A DNA stretch of 24,349 nucleotides. It comes from a virus. Below the pieces are notes generated by a model that made no database searches, had not been told where the DNA came from, and was given only the letters and a program-made list of their open reading frames with translations. How positions within the stretch are numbered: position 1 is the first letter of the stretch; each line of letters opens with the position of its first letter. Below are positions 1 to 7,621 of this stretch, piece by piece. The position numbers were made by a program, and so were the translations under genes. Location of the stretch: positions 1 through 24,349 of IMG/VR virus record IMGVR_UViG_3300046170_000511; one strand, written 5' to 3'.

Positions 1-78
1 TTTAAACAATTTTAAAAGATAGTCTACCATATGACTACCATCTTGTCCTGTGACTCCTGTTACAACGATTTTTTTCAT
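1..78 (-). CDS. gmd: GDP-mannose 4,6-dehydratase, N-terminal fragment (runs off window)
   Basis: Only the first 26 codons are present; the gene continues beyond base 1. The translation begins MKKIVVTGVTGQDGSHMVDY. This carries the GxxGxxG Rossmann motif in the form GVTGQDGS, which is characteristic of GDP-mannose 4,6-dehydratase, the enzyme converting GDP-mannose to GDP-4-keto-6-deoxymannose on the way to GDP-fucose and related sugars. It is the gene downstream of a GT11 fucosyltransferase-like gene, separated by 28 nt, so a GDP-fucose pathway is a natural reading. The GDP-fucose synthase would have to lie further left. A TATAAT at 84-89, 5 nt before the ATG, could be a -10 box, but there is no recognisable -35. 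The family call rests on the N-terminal motif only. Confidence 0.75.
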   Translation of the reverse strand, partial: MKKIVVTGVTGQDGSHMVDYLLKLFK

Positions 79-106
79 ATAATATTATATCTTGATGTTT
101 AAAAAA

Positions 107-907
107 TTAAATAACAATCCATTCTTCAGGCCTAACTGTTTGATAATCGACATTATTCCCATACCAAACTTTTGGTGAGACGACTTTTTTTTGTGGATTT
201 TGATTGAGCCACGCCCCCATCCAACTGAAAGAACTATTAGCTATTATGTTATTGTGGCACATAGTCATTAGTTTTAAATCATCTATATTCGAATTGTTTT
301 CCATAAAAATCATATTTTCAAATTCAAGGTTTTGCTTGCACCACGCGATATCATCAGAAAATACAAATAAATTACCTTTAGGTTTTATTATCTCTAAAGC
401 TTTTTGATAATATGTAATATCTAAAACAGGATGATAGCCATTCGATTTTAAATAGTCTCCTCTCCTGACATGTAAAGAACAGGAGTCTGTAAAGTCAAGA
501 TTATGATTTAAATCTAAATCTAAGCAAGATATAATTTCGCTTCTATAATCTTTTATGTATTTTTCGTTCTGCCAATAACCATCAAAATAATAAAAAAATT
601 TTTTATCATATTCAATTTGTATAAAAGACCCATTGGACGGTTCTTGTATAAATTTTTGAGCCCCGTCTCGATACGCTTTAGAATGAAATTGATCTATTGC
701 ATCTTGAGTTAGTATTGGAATTTTTATATTTAATAAGTCAGGCAAACAAAACTCTCTAGCATCTGTATATCCCACGCGATTAGCTCCGCTAGTATAAAAA
801 CTAATATCATAATAATCTTTAACACCAAATCTTTTAGATAATGAGCGGCCAAAAGCCCATTGAAATAATTGATTACAAAGGCCACCTTGCATTTTTATAA
901 TAATCAT
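107..907 (-). CDS. GT11-family glycosyltransferase (alpha-1,2-fucosyltransferase-like)
   Basis: This 266-aa protein has the hallmarks of CAZy family GT11. The N-terminal MQGGLCNQLFQWAFG (residues 6-20) matches the family's GGLGNQLFQ start. HVRRGDY at 146-152 is the GDP-fucose-binding motif. FSDD lies at 183-186, and NSSFSWMGAWL at 224-234 is the family's NSSFSWW block, with Met in place of the second Trp. Known members transfer L-fucose from GDP-fucose to galactose in alpha-1,2 linkage. The length is slightly short for GT11 but complete. No signal peptide or membrane segment is visible, so it should be cytosolic. It starts 2 nt after the stop of the GT4 gene and is followed by gmd, which would supply the GDP-fucose route. 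Acceptor and exact linkage cannot be read from sequence. Confidence 0.88.
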   Translation of the reverse strand: MIIIKMQGGLCNQLFQWAFGRSLSKRFGVKDYYDISFYTSGANRVGYTDAREFCLPDLLNIKIPILTQDAIDQFHSKAYRDGAQKFIQEPSNGSFIQIEYDKKFFYYFDGYWQNEKYIKDYRSEIISCLDLDLNHNLDFTDSCSLHVRRGDYLKSNGYHPVLDITYYQKALEIIKPKGNLFVFSDDIAWCKQNLEFENMIFMENNSNIDDLKLMTMCHNNIIANSSFSWMGAWLNQNPQKKVVSPKVWYGNNVDYQTVRPEEWIVI

Positions 908-909
908 TT

Positions 910-2022
910 TTAAAAGATTTTTTTTGAAGCATCTTGTAATATTTTAATAATTTTTTCTATTTGAGAATCTAGAGAGTATTCTTTTTTATATCTTTCGTAG
1001 GCTAACTTTGATTTTTCGCAATAATATTTTTTTTCATTTTTTAATTTCAACATTTCTAAAGAATAACCTTCTATATCGGACCTAGAAAAACATTTCCCAG
1101 AATCACCTATGACTTCAACATGTCCATTTGCGAAAGACGTGTGACTTATGCAAGGTTTTTTGTGATACATGGCTTCTGTAAAAACAGCGCCAAAGGTTTC
1201 TCCATCGTTTCTGCCGTGACTAAAAACATCTATCGTTTCTAAAAACGAATGTATCGCATCAGAATCACCTGTATGCGGTAATGATATGAAATTTTTTAAA
1301 CACAATTCTTTAGCTTGATTATTATAATCGTCATGCCCGCCTAATAAGATGAAGCAAGTATCATCAGTTTCGATTTGCTTATACGCATTAAGAGGTACTT
1401 CTGAGAACAAGCCACTTGAATTACGTTGGTGAAATCCGTAGACGAACTTATCACTGACGCCTAATTCCTCACGCATATTCGTGAATGGTGGTTCTGGCAT
1501 TTCTTGGATAACTGGCACAATCTCTAATCTACTAGCGTCACCACCCTGTTTAATCCATTGTTGACCGCACCAGTTGGTTATGTGGAATGATTTAAATATA
1601 TTCCTTTGATTATCTACACCAGCATTTAGCGCTAAGATATTGATTAATGGTGTTTTAGTTATCATGTGAAATGGGAACTCTGGGTGGCCAGCTCTACCCC
1701 CAAGAACAACATCGTAATTATCTTCACTAAATAAGTCCCATAAGTTAGTGTTAACCCATGGATGTAACCTATCTCTAACATCCTTGAATTCAACTTCCAC
1801 CTTAATTAAGTTAACATTCTTACTCTCCATATATTTCTTTCTATCTGGGTCCGTATCTGGATGTTGCCAGTCAGAACCCAAATATGGTGCAGCATCTGTA
1901 TAGTAGTAATCAACCTCAAATATATCTTGTGGTAAATTACCAGCTATTGCATGTAAAAATCTTTCTGTACCACCAGCAGAAAGTCCACCAAATTTTATAA
2001 ATGCAACTCTTATCTTATTCAT
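910..2022 (-). CDS. GT4-type (GT-B) glycosyltransferase
   Basis: This 370-aa protein has a two-Rossmann GT-B layout. The N-terminal FGGLSAGGTERFLHAIA (11-27) is the GG-x-E/R loop usual in GT4 enzymes. The C-terminal GETFGAVFTEAM (274-285) is the EX7E element that binds the nucleotide-sugar donor; it is followed by a conserved-looking CISH..FANGHVEVI stretch. GT4 members are retaining enzymes using UDP- or GDP-sugars; donor and acceptor here are unknown. No membrane segment is seen. The ATG overlaps the end of the upstream GT2 gene by 8 nt, indicating translational coupling. The C-terminal third (about 910-1400) is visibly richer in poly-A/T runs than the N-terminal half, so the gene may be mosaic. 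Confidence 0.85.
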   Translation of the reverse strand: MNKIRVAFIKFGGLSAGGTERFLHAIAGNLPQDIFEVDYYYTDAAPYLGSDWQHPDTDPDRKKYMESKNVNLIKVEVEFKDVRDRLHPWVNTNLWDLFSEDNYDVVLGGRAGHPEFPFHMITKTPLINILALNAGVDNQRNIFKSFHITNWCGQQWIKQGGDASRLEIVPVIQEMPEPPFTNMREELGVSDKFVYGFHQRNSSGLFSEVPLNAYKQIETDDTCFILLGGHDDYNNQAKELCLKNFISLPHTGDSDAIHSFLETIDVFSHGRNDGETFGAVFTEAMYHKKPCISHTSFANGHVEVIGDSGKCFSRSDIEGYSLEMLKLKNEKKYYCEKSKLAYERYKKEYSLDSQIEKIIKILQDASKKIF

Positions 2023-2866
2023 TTCTCAAATTGTTTATATCTGCAACATGCCAAATGTTTAAATCTTTAAAATAATCTAAACCATGATGTTTTATCCATT
2101 CTTCAATCTCTTTTATTCTCCATAATGTGTTTTGATATATTTTATCCAAATCAGGAAGAACAACTCCTTCGTACCACTCTTCTGGCGCTTTTCTTAAATG
2201 ACAATTTTTATCATCAAGAGTTATAGAATAAGTTTTATTTATTTGTCCTATAGACTTATTTGGATTACTGACCCTTTCTAAACATCTATACCAAGATTGT
2301 TTAATTTGAAAGGCTTCCCATGAAGAAAATTGAAAATGAAAAACACCCCCAATATCAGTAGGAATTTGTTTTGTAGGTTTTACTATTGGTAATCTAGGCT
2401 CATGAATCCAGTTTCCTGAATAATTGATTTTACCATCATCGCAAATTATAAAATCCTTAAAACTATTAGACCAAGCACTATTGTCTTGTCTGTATTCGTA
2501 TAAAGATTTCCACATTGGAAGCCAATGTAAAGTGCATCTCTCTCCTGGTTTAATTGATGATGCAATGATATCAAAATTTTTTATTGCATTTGCTGTAAAA
2601 GCTTCGTCAGCATCTAATCCTACAATATGAGTAGGAGAGTATTCTCTAGCTAAATTAAACAAATGAGACCTCTTAGAACCCCAGCCATCATTATTCTTTA
2701 ATTCTACAATTTCTATTTTATCATATTTCTTTAATAACTCTACTGAATTATCAGTTGAGCCATCATCTAAAACAATGACTTTATCGCAAACTTGTGTGGC
2801 TGATGAAGCAAAAGAATCAATAAAAGCTGATTCGTTTTTTATTGGCGTAATTCCAACTATTTTCAT
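2015..2866 (-). CDS. GT2-family glycosyltransferase
   Basis: This 283-aa protein has a GT-A fold of the GT2 type. It opens with a beta-strand and donor loop (VGITPIKNES, 4-13). DDGSTDNS at 34-41 is the nucleotide-binding motif, and GLDADE at 83-88 contains the DxD metal site. The remainder, rich in Trp and His (for example GNWIHEPRLP), is presumably acceptor-binding. Similar proteins are annotated as glycosyltransferases of the WaaE/KdtX type, which act in the cytosol on LPS or other glycans. The substrate cannot be inferred. The start codon overlaps the stop of the methyltransferase-sulfotransferase gene by 4 nt (ATGA), and its own 3' end overlaps the GT4 gene by 8 nt, so the three genes are translated as a coupled set. 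Confidence 0.85.
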   Translation of the reverse strand: MKIVGITPIKNESAFIDSFASSATQVCDKVIVLDDGSTDNSVELLKKYDKIEIVELKNNDGWGSKRSHLFNLAREYSPTHIVGLDADEAFTANAIKNFDIIASSIKPGERCTLHWLPMWKSLYEYRQDNSAWSNSFKDFIICDDGKINYSGNWIHEPRLPIVKPTKQIPTDIGGVFHFQFSSWEAFQIKQSWYRCLERVSNPNKSIGQINKTYSITLDDKNCHLRKAPEEWYEGVVLPDLDKIYQNTLWRIKEIEEWIKHHGLDYFKDLNIWHVADINNLRNE

Positions 2867-4080
2867 AATGAATTGTAAATTTTTATATCTTCTTTATATA
2901 ACCCTTCAATCTTTGACACAAACTTATCTTCTTTTAGAAATTTTAATAACTTTTTTTTGACAGCATTATTACTTGTTCGATTTAAATTAGGAGCCTTTCC
3001 AAGACCAAGGTCTTTAGATAATTGGTCTAAATTTTCCATTTTATAAATCTTAAACCTATCATCATTATTCAAATAAAAAGATTGAGGGAATGTATGAGGT
3101 TCAAAAAAGCCGTTTTCTATAATATATTCGGTAAAAGACTTAAACTTTTCTATATCATCTAATATTTTATTGATATTGTCCAAATCGTTTATTACATCAT
3201 TTGACAAATTTAAATTATGATGATATCTACACTTTGGATAATCTGGAGCTGGGTACATGACTTCAATGAAGCCAGAAACGTATCTTTCTACAGGCTCTCT
3301 TATTACAGTAAAACCATTATAATCTTCTGGTATATCTGTATCTGAAAGAGTGTTGCACCCAGTGAAAACTCTTAATGTAGTTGATGCACATTTGGGTATT
3401 CCTAAAAACCCTAACTTTCTATCATGATTATACCATATTACAATATCAGCGTTTGCCATTTTATTTTTAAATTTAAACAATCCAAAACCAGTCTCATGGC
3501 ACCAATTTCCCATACTATACTTTTCTCCTTCCCACTCTTCGTAAAATCTTCCTTTATCATTTAATTTTATATCATCCATAAAGATTATAGAATTATTTTT
3601 TAACTTATTTTTATAGGCTTTAAATTCACTATCAACTTGCTTGTAATAATGAATAGTATCTGAAAACAAAAAATCTATTGACTCATTTTCAAATAACGAA
3701 ACTATGCCATCACTAACACAATCACCATAAATGACATTTACTCTACCATCATCAAAGAAAGATTTTGGCATAACACGAAGATCTTTTATTATATCTATTG
3801 TATAGAATTTTTGATTATCCTTTAAGGCATCATATATGGCCAACGTGCTCATTCCCTCTCTGTTGCCCAATTCAACTATTATCGCATCATCTGGTAGGCT
3901 TTTAACTACATTGTGAATTAATGTGAAATAGCCATGAACCTTTCCTTTATTGGGAAAAGTTTCATTGTTTAGGTAAGACTTTAGTGCGGGTTCAATCGCA
4001 TTTAAATGCTCCTTGTGAGCCGTCCATTTAATCGTTGGATTGTTTTTTGTTTTTTCTATTAAATTTTTTAAGTTTGTCAT
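2863..4080 (-). CDS. Fusion: SAM-dependent methyltransferase + sulfotransferase
   Basis: This 405-aa protein has two catalytic-looking halves. Residues about 45-205 form a class I methyltransferase: motif I is IIVELGNREGMSTLAI (67-82), the acidic strand-2 end is TIDI (94-97), and FLFSDTIHYYKQVDSEF plus IIFMDDI follow, as in the Methyltransf_24/cephalosporin-hydroxylase-like group. Residues about 222-405 resemble a carbohydrate sulfotransferase. LGIPKCASTTLR (226-237) is the 5'-phosphosulfate loop of PAPS-binding enzymes, and FTVIREPVERYVSGF (257-271) is the 3'-phosphate motif. The likely activity is methylation and O-sulfation of a glycan or its precursor (inference). The gene follows the GT2 gene by 26 nt and overlaps the next GT2 by 4 nt. 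No frameshift or stop separates the halves. Either half could be catalytically altered; that cannot be judged by eye. Confidence 0.8.
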   Translation of the reverse strand: MTNLKNLIEKTKNNPTIKWTAHKEHLNAIEPALKSYLNNETFPNKGKVHGYFTLIHNVVKSLPDDAIIVELGNREGMSTLAIYDALKDNQKFYTIDIIKDLRVMPKSFFDDGRVNVIYGDCVSDGIVSLFENESIDFLFSDTIHYYKQVDSEFKAYKNKLKNNSIIFMDDIKLNDKGRFYEEWEGEKYSMGNWCHETGFGLFKFKNKMANADIVIWYNHDRKLGFLGIPKCASTTLRVFTGCNTLSDTDIPEDYNGFTVIREPVERYVSGFIEVMYPAPDYPKCRYHHNLNLSNDVINDLDNINKILDDIEKFKSFTEYIIENGFFEPHTFPQSFYLNNDDRFKIYKMENLDQLSKDLGLGKAPNLNRTSNNAVKKKLLKFLKEDKFVSKIEGLYKEDIKIYNSL

Positions 4081-4106
4081 GTTGTATGTATTTTTGGATT
4101 GGCTTT

Positions 4107-4913
4107 TTATTGGGTATTGATGTAATTAGTGTATTTGGTTTTTTTTTGAAAACTAGTGATATTTTCAACATCATATTCCATGGCTTTATCCATGAATATA
4201 TGACATCTTTCACGATCTATTTTATCATGAATACCATATCTAACATAAATGAATGTCTTCTCTATTGGTTGTAAATCACCGCTCGTACTAGCGCCTTTCC
4301 CTTCGTCTAGATAATAACCGCCATTACCCTCCGAAAACATCACATCGCCATTATGAGCTAATCTAATAGCGAAGTCAAAATCAGCGCCAGATTTAAGTTG
4401 CTCATCAAAGTATCCAGCTTTGAGACATATTGATTTTCTGAACATAAAGAATGGCCCTAAAACCATTCCTCTCTTATATTCTGATTCATCATATTTTCTA
4501 TGGTCAATCTGTCTGCCAGCTTTAGCTCCAAATGAATTAACTATTTGAAAATTGGTGTTGACGATATCCACACCTTCATTTTCATCTAACACTTTCATTT
4601 GACTTTCAAGTGATTCTGGGGTTCTTAAATCGTCTATATTCCAAATCGTTAAGTATTCGCCAGAAGCTTCCTTAATGCATGTGTTCATTGAAACACCGAT
4701 TGGGTCTACTGGTTTTGTAATGATATGTTTGATAACACCATCTGGGTATTTCTCAATATATGATTGAACCAGTTCCACTTCCCAATCTTCTGGGTCGTTA
4801 TGATCTAACACAACTTCGAAGTTTGGGAATAGTGTTTGTTGTTCTAATTCTTCTAAGAACTTTGGGAGATATTCTCCCATCTTATAGCATGGTGTAATTG
4901 TACTGACTTTCAT
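4107..4913 (-). CDS. GT2-family glycosyltransferase
   Basis: This 268-aa protein is a GT-A glycosyltransferase. VSTITPCYKMGEYLPKFLEE (3-22) is the classic GT2 start. NIDD at 92-95 occupies the DxD position, and an acceptor-side block with GADFDFAIRLAHNGD follows, where the Asp cluster is probably the catalytic base region. The closest functional label is 'GT2, substrate unknown'. The last 20 residues are basic and of low complexity. Upstream lies the 50-codon FkbM remnant, whose TAA ends 6 nt before this ATG. The octamer TATAAATA at 4921-4928, 7 nt before the ATG, equals the T4-type late-promoter core but also overlaps the remnant's end, so it may be coincidence. Confidence 0.83.
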   Translation of the reverse strand: MKVSTITPCYKMGEYLPKFLEELEQQTLFPNFEVVLDHNDPEDWEVELVQSYIEKYPDGVIKHIITKPVDPIGVSMNTCIKEASGEYLTIWNIDDLRTPESLESQMKVLDENEGVDIVNTNFQIVNSFGAKAGRQIDHRKYDESEYKRGMVLGPFFMFRKSICLKAGYFDEQLKSGADFDFAIRLAHNGDVMFSEGNGGYYLDEGKGASTSGDLQPIEKTFIYVRYGIHDKIDRERCHIFMDKAMEYDVENITSFQKKTKYTNYINTQ

Positions 4914-4919
4914 ATTCTT

Positions 4920-5072
4920 TTATTTATAAAACAAAACGTCCCTCTGAAAAACTTCACCTTTCTGAAATAGTCCATGGAACTCACCAACATTAGCACCAAT
5001 ATCTAATATTTTCTTAGGTTTAAACCCTTGATTACTTAACTTTACTAATCTGTTTTTAACTCCGCTACTCAT
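4920..5072 (-). pseudogene. FkbM-family methyltransferase remnant with internal deletion
   Basis: This 50-codon reading frame starts with an ATG overlapping the stop of the adjacent SDR gene (ATGAGTAG). Its first part, KPKKILDIGANVGEF (18-32), is the SAM-binding motif I of FkbM methyltransferases. Its last part, GEVFQRDVLFYK (39-50), resembles the C-terminal strand with which FkbM enzymes end. The roughly 150-200 residues expected between them are missing, yet the frame stays open. The simplest explanation is an in-frame internal deletion that joined the two ends of a once full-length gene. It cannot be an active methyltransferase. An intact FkbM gene lies at 7614-8237, so homologous or replacement gene turnover in this cluster is plausible. 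The motif-I match is strong; the C-terminal match is short and less certain. Confidence 0.65.
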
Positions 5073-5856
5073 GTTTAAACTCTTTTACCATTCTTGTTAA
5101 GCCTTCTTTTAGGAAAACACTTGGCTCCCAACCAGGAACAAAGTCTTTATTATCGATTAATAGACTATCACCTAATTTTTCACCCCTGACAACCTTACAA
5201 TCTGTAATTTCACTTATTAGAAGCGCTAAATCAATTAATTTAACCCACTCACCAGTTGATAGATCATATGTCTTGCTCCTGTCCTTAATGTCAAATGCTT
5301 TAACTAACCCATTACACACATCGTCTATGTGAATATATTGTCTAAATTCTTCACCCATTGTGAGCATGTTAATTTCCTTATTAGTCATTGCTTGAAATAT
5401 GAAGTCAGAAACTACATGACTTCTTTCTGTGAAATCCTCATTATAACCGTAAATGTTCCATAGCCTAACAGCTATACCATGCTTTGATAGTTTGGTCCAC
5501 ACTTCACCCATTTGTTTCTGTACACCATAAACAGTGTCAGTAACATCTGCTAATTGGGATGAAATAAACACAAACGGAATATCCATGATTTGTTTAAACA
5601 CATTAAGCATTAACTCATTATTCCATGTCATTTGTGTTTCTTGACTACCCTCTTTGTAAAGATATTTAGAACCACCAACATCCCACGCTAAGAAATAAAC
5701 TCTATTAACACCGTCTAATGGTAATTCTCCAAGCCTAGCGTCTTGCGTAACACTATTCTTTATATCATATTCTATAACTTGATCCCCAAGGTCTCTTAAG
5801 TGCCTACATAACTGCGTACCTAAGAAACCTCCAGAACCTATTACTAAATTTTTCAT
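5065..5856 (-). CDS. NAD(P)-dependent epimerase/dehydratase (extended SDR)
   Basis: This 263-aa protein is an extended short-chain dehydrogenase/reductase. GSGGFLG (7-13) is the dinucleotide-binding GxxGxxG. ISSQLADV (98-105) supplies the Ser of the catalytic triad, and YGVQK (110-114) is the YxxxK pair. QYIHIDDVCNGLVKAF is the usual C-terminal signature of sugar-nucleotide epimerases. At 263 aa it is shorter than GalE (about 340), with an unusually short segment between the first strand and the active site. It probably modifies an NDP-sugar in the cytosol. The ATG shares one base with the stop of the upstream SDR (TAATG), and a GAGG at about 6 nt from the ATG is one of few Shine-Dalgarno-like sites in the window. 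Substrate unknown. Confidence 0.83.
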   Translation of the reverse strand: MKNLVIGSGGFLGTQLCRHLRDLGDQVIEYDIKNSVTQDARLGELPLDGVNRVYFLAWDVGGSKYLYKEGSQETQMTWNNELMLNVFKQIMDIPFVFISSQLADVTDTVYGVQKQMGEVWTKLSKHGIAVRLWNIYGYNEDFTERSHVVSDFIFQAMTNKEINMLTMGEEFRQYIHIDDVCNGLVKAFDIKDRSKTYDLSTGEWVKLIDLALLISEITDCKVVRGEKLGDSLLIDNKDFVPGWEPSVFLKEGLTRMVKEFKHE

Positions 5857-6782
5857 TATAACCTCGCTTTATACCATTCAATAGTCTTACTTAGACCTTC
5901 TTTGAATGTGTGAGTCTTAGTCCAGCCTAAGCCTTTTAATTTATCAGCCGACATATATTGGAATGGAATCTCAATAAAGTCCTTATCAGCAATTTCATAC
6001 CCACCTTTATATTCCATTATTTCTGAGATAATTTCTACTACTTCTTGAATCGTATAGAATTCACAATCACCAATATTGTAAATCTCACCTGGAACACCGT
6101 TATCAGCCATTAATAGGTAAGCGTCAACTACATCTTCAATGAAAACAAATTCACGTTTGAATTCTAATACCCCAGAATAAATCCTAGGCTTCGTTCCGTT
6201 CTTAATATTTCTAATCGTGTTTGGTATAATCCTAGATAAGTTCATATCTCTAGGGCCGTAGATGTTAGCACATCTAATCACATTCACGTTTAAGTTATAT
6301 GTTTTGTTGTAGGATTGTGCGATTAAGTCAGAACATGCTTTGGATGTTGAGTATGGGTCATCTGGCTGTAATTTCATATCCTCGGTATACGGTAATTTAT
6401 CGTGAGTACCATAAGCTTTATCAGATGAAGCCATAACCACTTTAATTAAAGGATTAATCTTTCTGACTCCATCCAATATATTAATCGTACCTATGACATT
6501 ACTCATATAACAATTTAATGGATTCTTATCAGCAATCTTAACAATTGACATTGCAGCTAGGTGATAGATTAAATCAACCTCATAATCGGCAATAACCCTA
6601 TCAATGAGTTGCGTATTAGTTATATCGCCATATATAATAGTACATTTATCTAAGATATCTTTTTGGCTCTTTCTGTTGATATCCCTAACGATTCCAATTA
6701 CATTGTTACCTCTTTCTAATTCTCGTTTGGCTATCGAAGACCCAACAAAACCGTTTATACCTGTTATTAAAACATTCTTCAT
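5856..6782 (-). CDS. Extended-SDR NDP-sugar 4,6-dehydratase-like enzyme
   Basis: This 308-aa protein has TGINGFVGSSIA (7-18) as the NAD-binding turn, YGDITN at 51-56, HLAA at 74-77 and the YSTSK catalytic pair (Tyr144, Lys148). The triad strand reads ASSDKAYG (118-125). A Ser-Asp-Lys at this place is typical of CDP-glucose 4,6-dehydratases, whereas RmlB has Thr-Asp-Glu and GMD has Thr-Glu. NIYGPRD (193-199) and REFVFIEDVVDAYL follow, as in the dehydratase/epimerase superfamily. The likely role is making a 4-keto-6-deoxy sugar nucleotide, with the neighbouring 263-aa SDR as a possible next step (inference). It is tightly coupled on both sides, with a 4-nt ATGA overlap to the upstream GT-B gene. 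A 4-epimerase activity cannot be excluded. Confidence 0.8.
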   Translation of the reverse strand: MKNVLITGINGFVGSSIAKRELERGNNVIGIVRDINRKSQKDILDKCTIIYGDITNTQLIDRVIADYEVDLIYHLAAMSIVKIADKNPLNCYMSNVIGTINILDGVRKINPLIKVVMASSDKAYGTHDKLPYTEDMKLQPDDPYSTSKACSDLIAQSYNKTYNLNVNVIRCANIYGPRDMNLSRIIPNTIRNIKNGTKPRIYSGVLEFKREFVFIEDVVDAYLLMADNGVPGEIYNIGDCEFYTIQEVVEIISEIMEYKGGYEIADKDFIEIPFQYMSADKLKGLGWTKTHTFKEGLSKTIEWYKARL

Positions 6783-7621
6783 AATAAGTTCATTATTGTT
6801 AAAATATTATTTGTAGCTTTCTCTATTGATAAATTTTCCATCACATATTCCCTTGGTTTATAATTTGACAGATTCTCGGTTAAGTCATTATAAGCTTTTT
6901 CTAAATCTTCGCCATTGTCAAAATTAATACCACATCTTTCGTCCCAGTAAGGTATTGAGGTTGCCTTAATCTTGTATTTTTCACCTCTATCAACCCAATG
7001 AGTTACATCCCAAACTAAAAGTGGTAAATTACAACTCATCATTTCTTGAATTGCTATACCCTGACTTTCTGTGTTGTCTAAAATTATTCCATATTTGCTT
7101 TTTGTAATAACGTCTATAAATTGAGCCTCATTATATTTCCCGTATTCCACAAGAACAAAAGATTGTTTTTTTTCTTTTAAAAAATTTTTGATTATATTTA
7201 ATTCTTCAGAACTTCTTCTTTTGAAATAAATTAAACAGTCGTTAGTTTTTTCATTATTAGATTTGTCAGAAAAAAGGTCGGTATCTATACCAACCGCCCA
7301 AGTGCATATTTTCTCTGCTGGTATCCATTTTGAATAAAGATTTTTAACCCATTTGGAGGGGACGATAGTTTTTTGATATTTCTGTTCCATCATTATCCTG
7401 TCATCAATAGGTAGAACACAGATGTTTGGCCCTACAAAAGAATTGTTTATTAGATTCGATTGAATAGAATTGTGTTTATTTAAAAATACTGTAACAAACC
7501 CATTTTTTGGGTTCGGATCATTGTGAGAATAATTAACCCCCAAGGATTCTAAACCTTTTTGTAGGTTATTATAGACTTTTTGTGGGCCCATAGAGCAATG
7601 ATTATAGCAAAGATTAATCAT
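6779..7621 (-). CDS. GT-B glycosyltransferase, probably GT4-like
   Basis: This 280-aa protein has no strong N-terminal motif, but TIVPSKWVKNLYSKW (84-98) and the adjacent KICTWAVGIDTDLF are the linker and second-Rossmann entry found in GT4 and related GT-B enzymes. The later block, LDNTESQGIAIQEMMSCNLP, corresponds to the EX7E donor-binding element in a divergent form, with Glu before SQG and Glu before MMS. At 280 aa it is short for GT4 (350-400), with a reduced N-terminal domain. No membrane segment is visible. It is coupled by an 8-nt overlap to the FkbM gene upstream and a 4-nt overlap to the SDR gene downstream. Donor and acceptor are not predictable. Confidence 0.72.
   Translation of the reverse strand: MINLCYNHCSMGPQKVYNNLQKGLESLGVNYSHNDPNPKNGFVTVFLNKHNSIQSNLINNSFVGPNICVLPIDDRIMMEQKYQKTIVPSKWVKNLYSKWIPAEKICTWAVGIDTDLFSDKSNNEKTNDCLIYFKRRSSEELNIIKNFLKEKKQSFVLVEYGKYNEAQFIDVITKSKYGIILDNTESQGIAIQEMMSCNLPLLVWDVTHWVDRGEKYKIKATSIPYWDERCGINFDNGEDLEKAYNDLTENLSNYKPREYVMENLSIEKATNNILTIMNLL

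Noticed and set aside
4035-4274. Hydrophobic plus-strand frame that looks like a membrane protein
   Set aside because: It is antisense to the start of the fusion gene and the end of the GT2 gene, both well supported; hydrophobicity comes from the T-rich complement.
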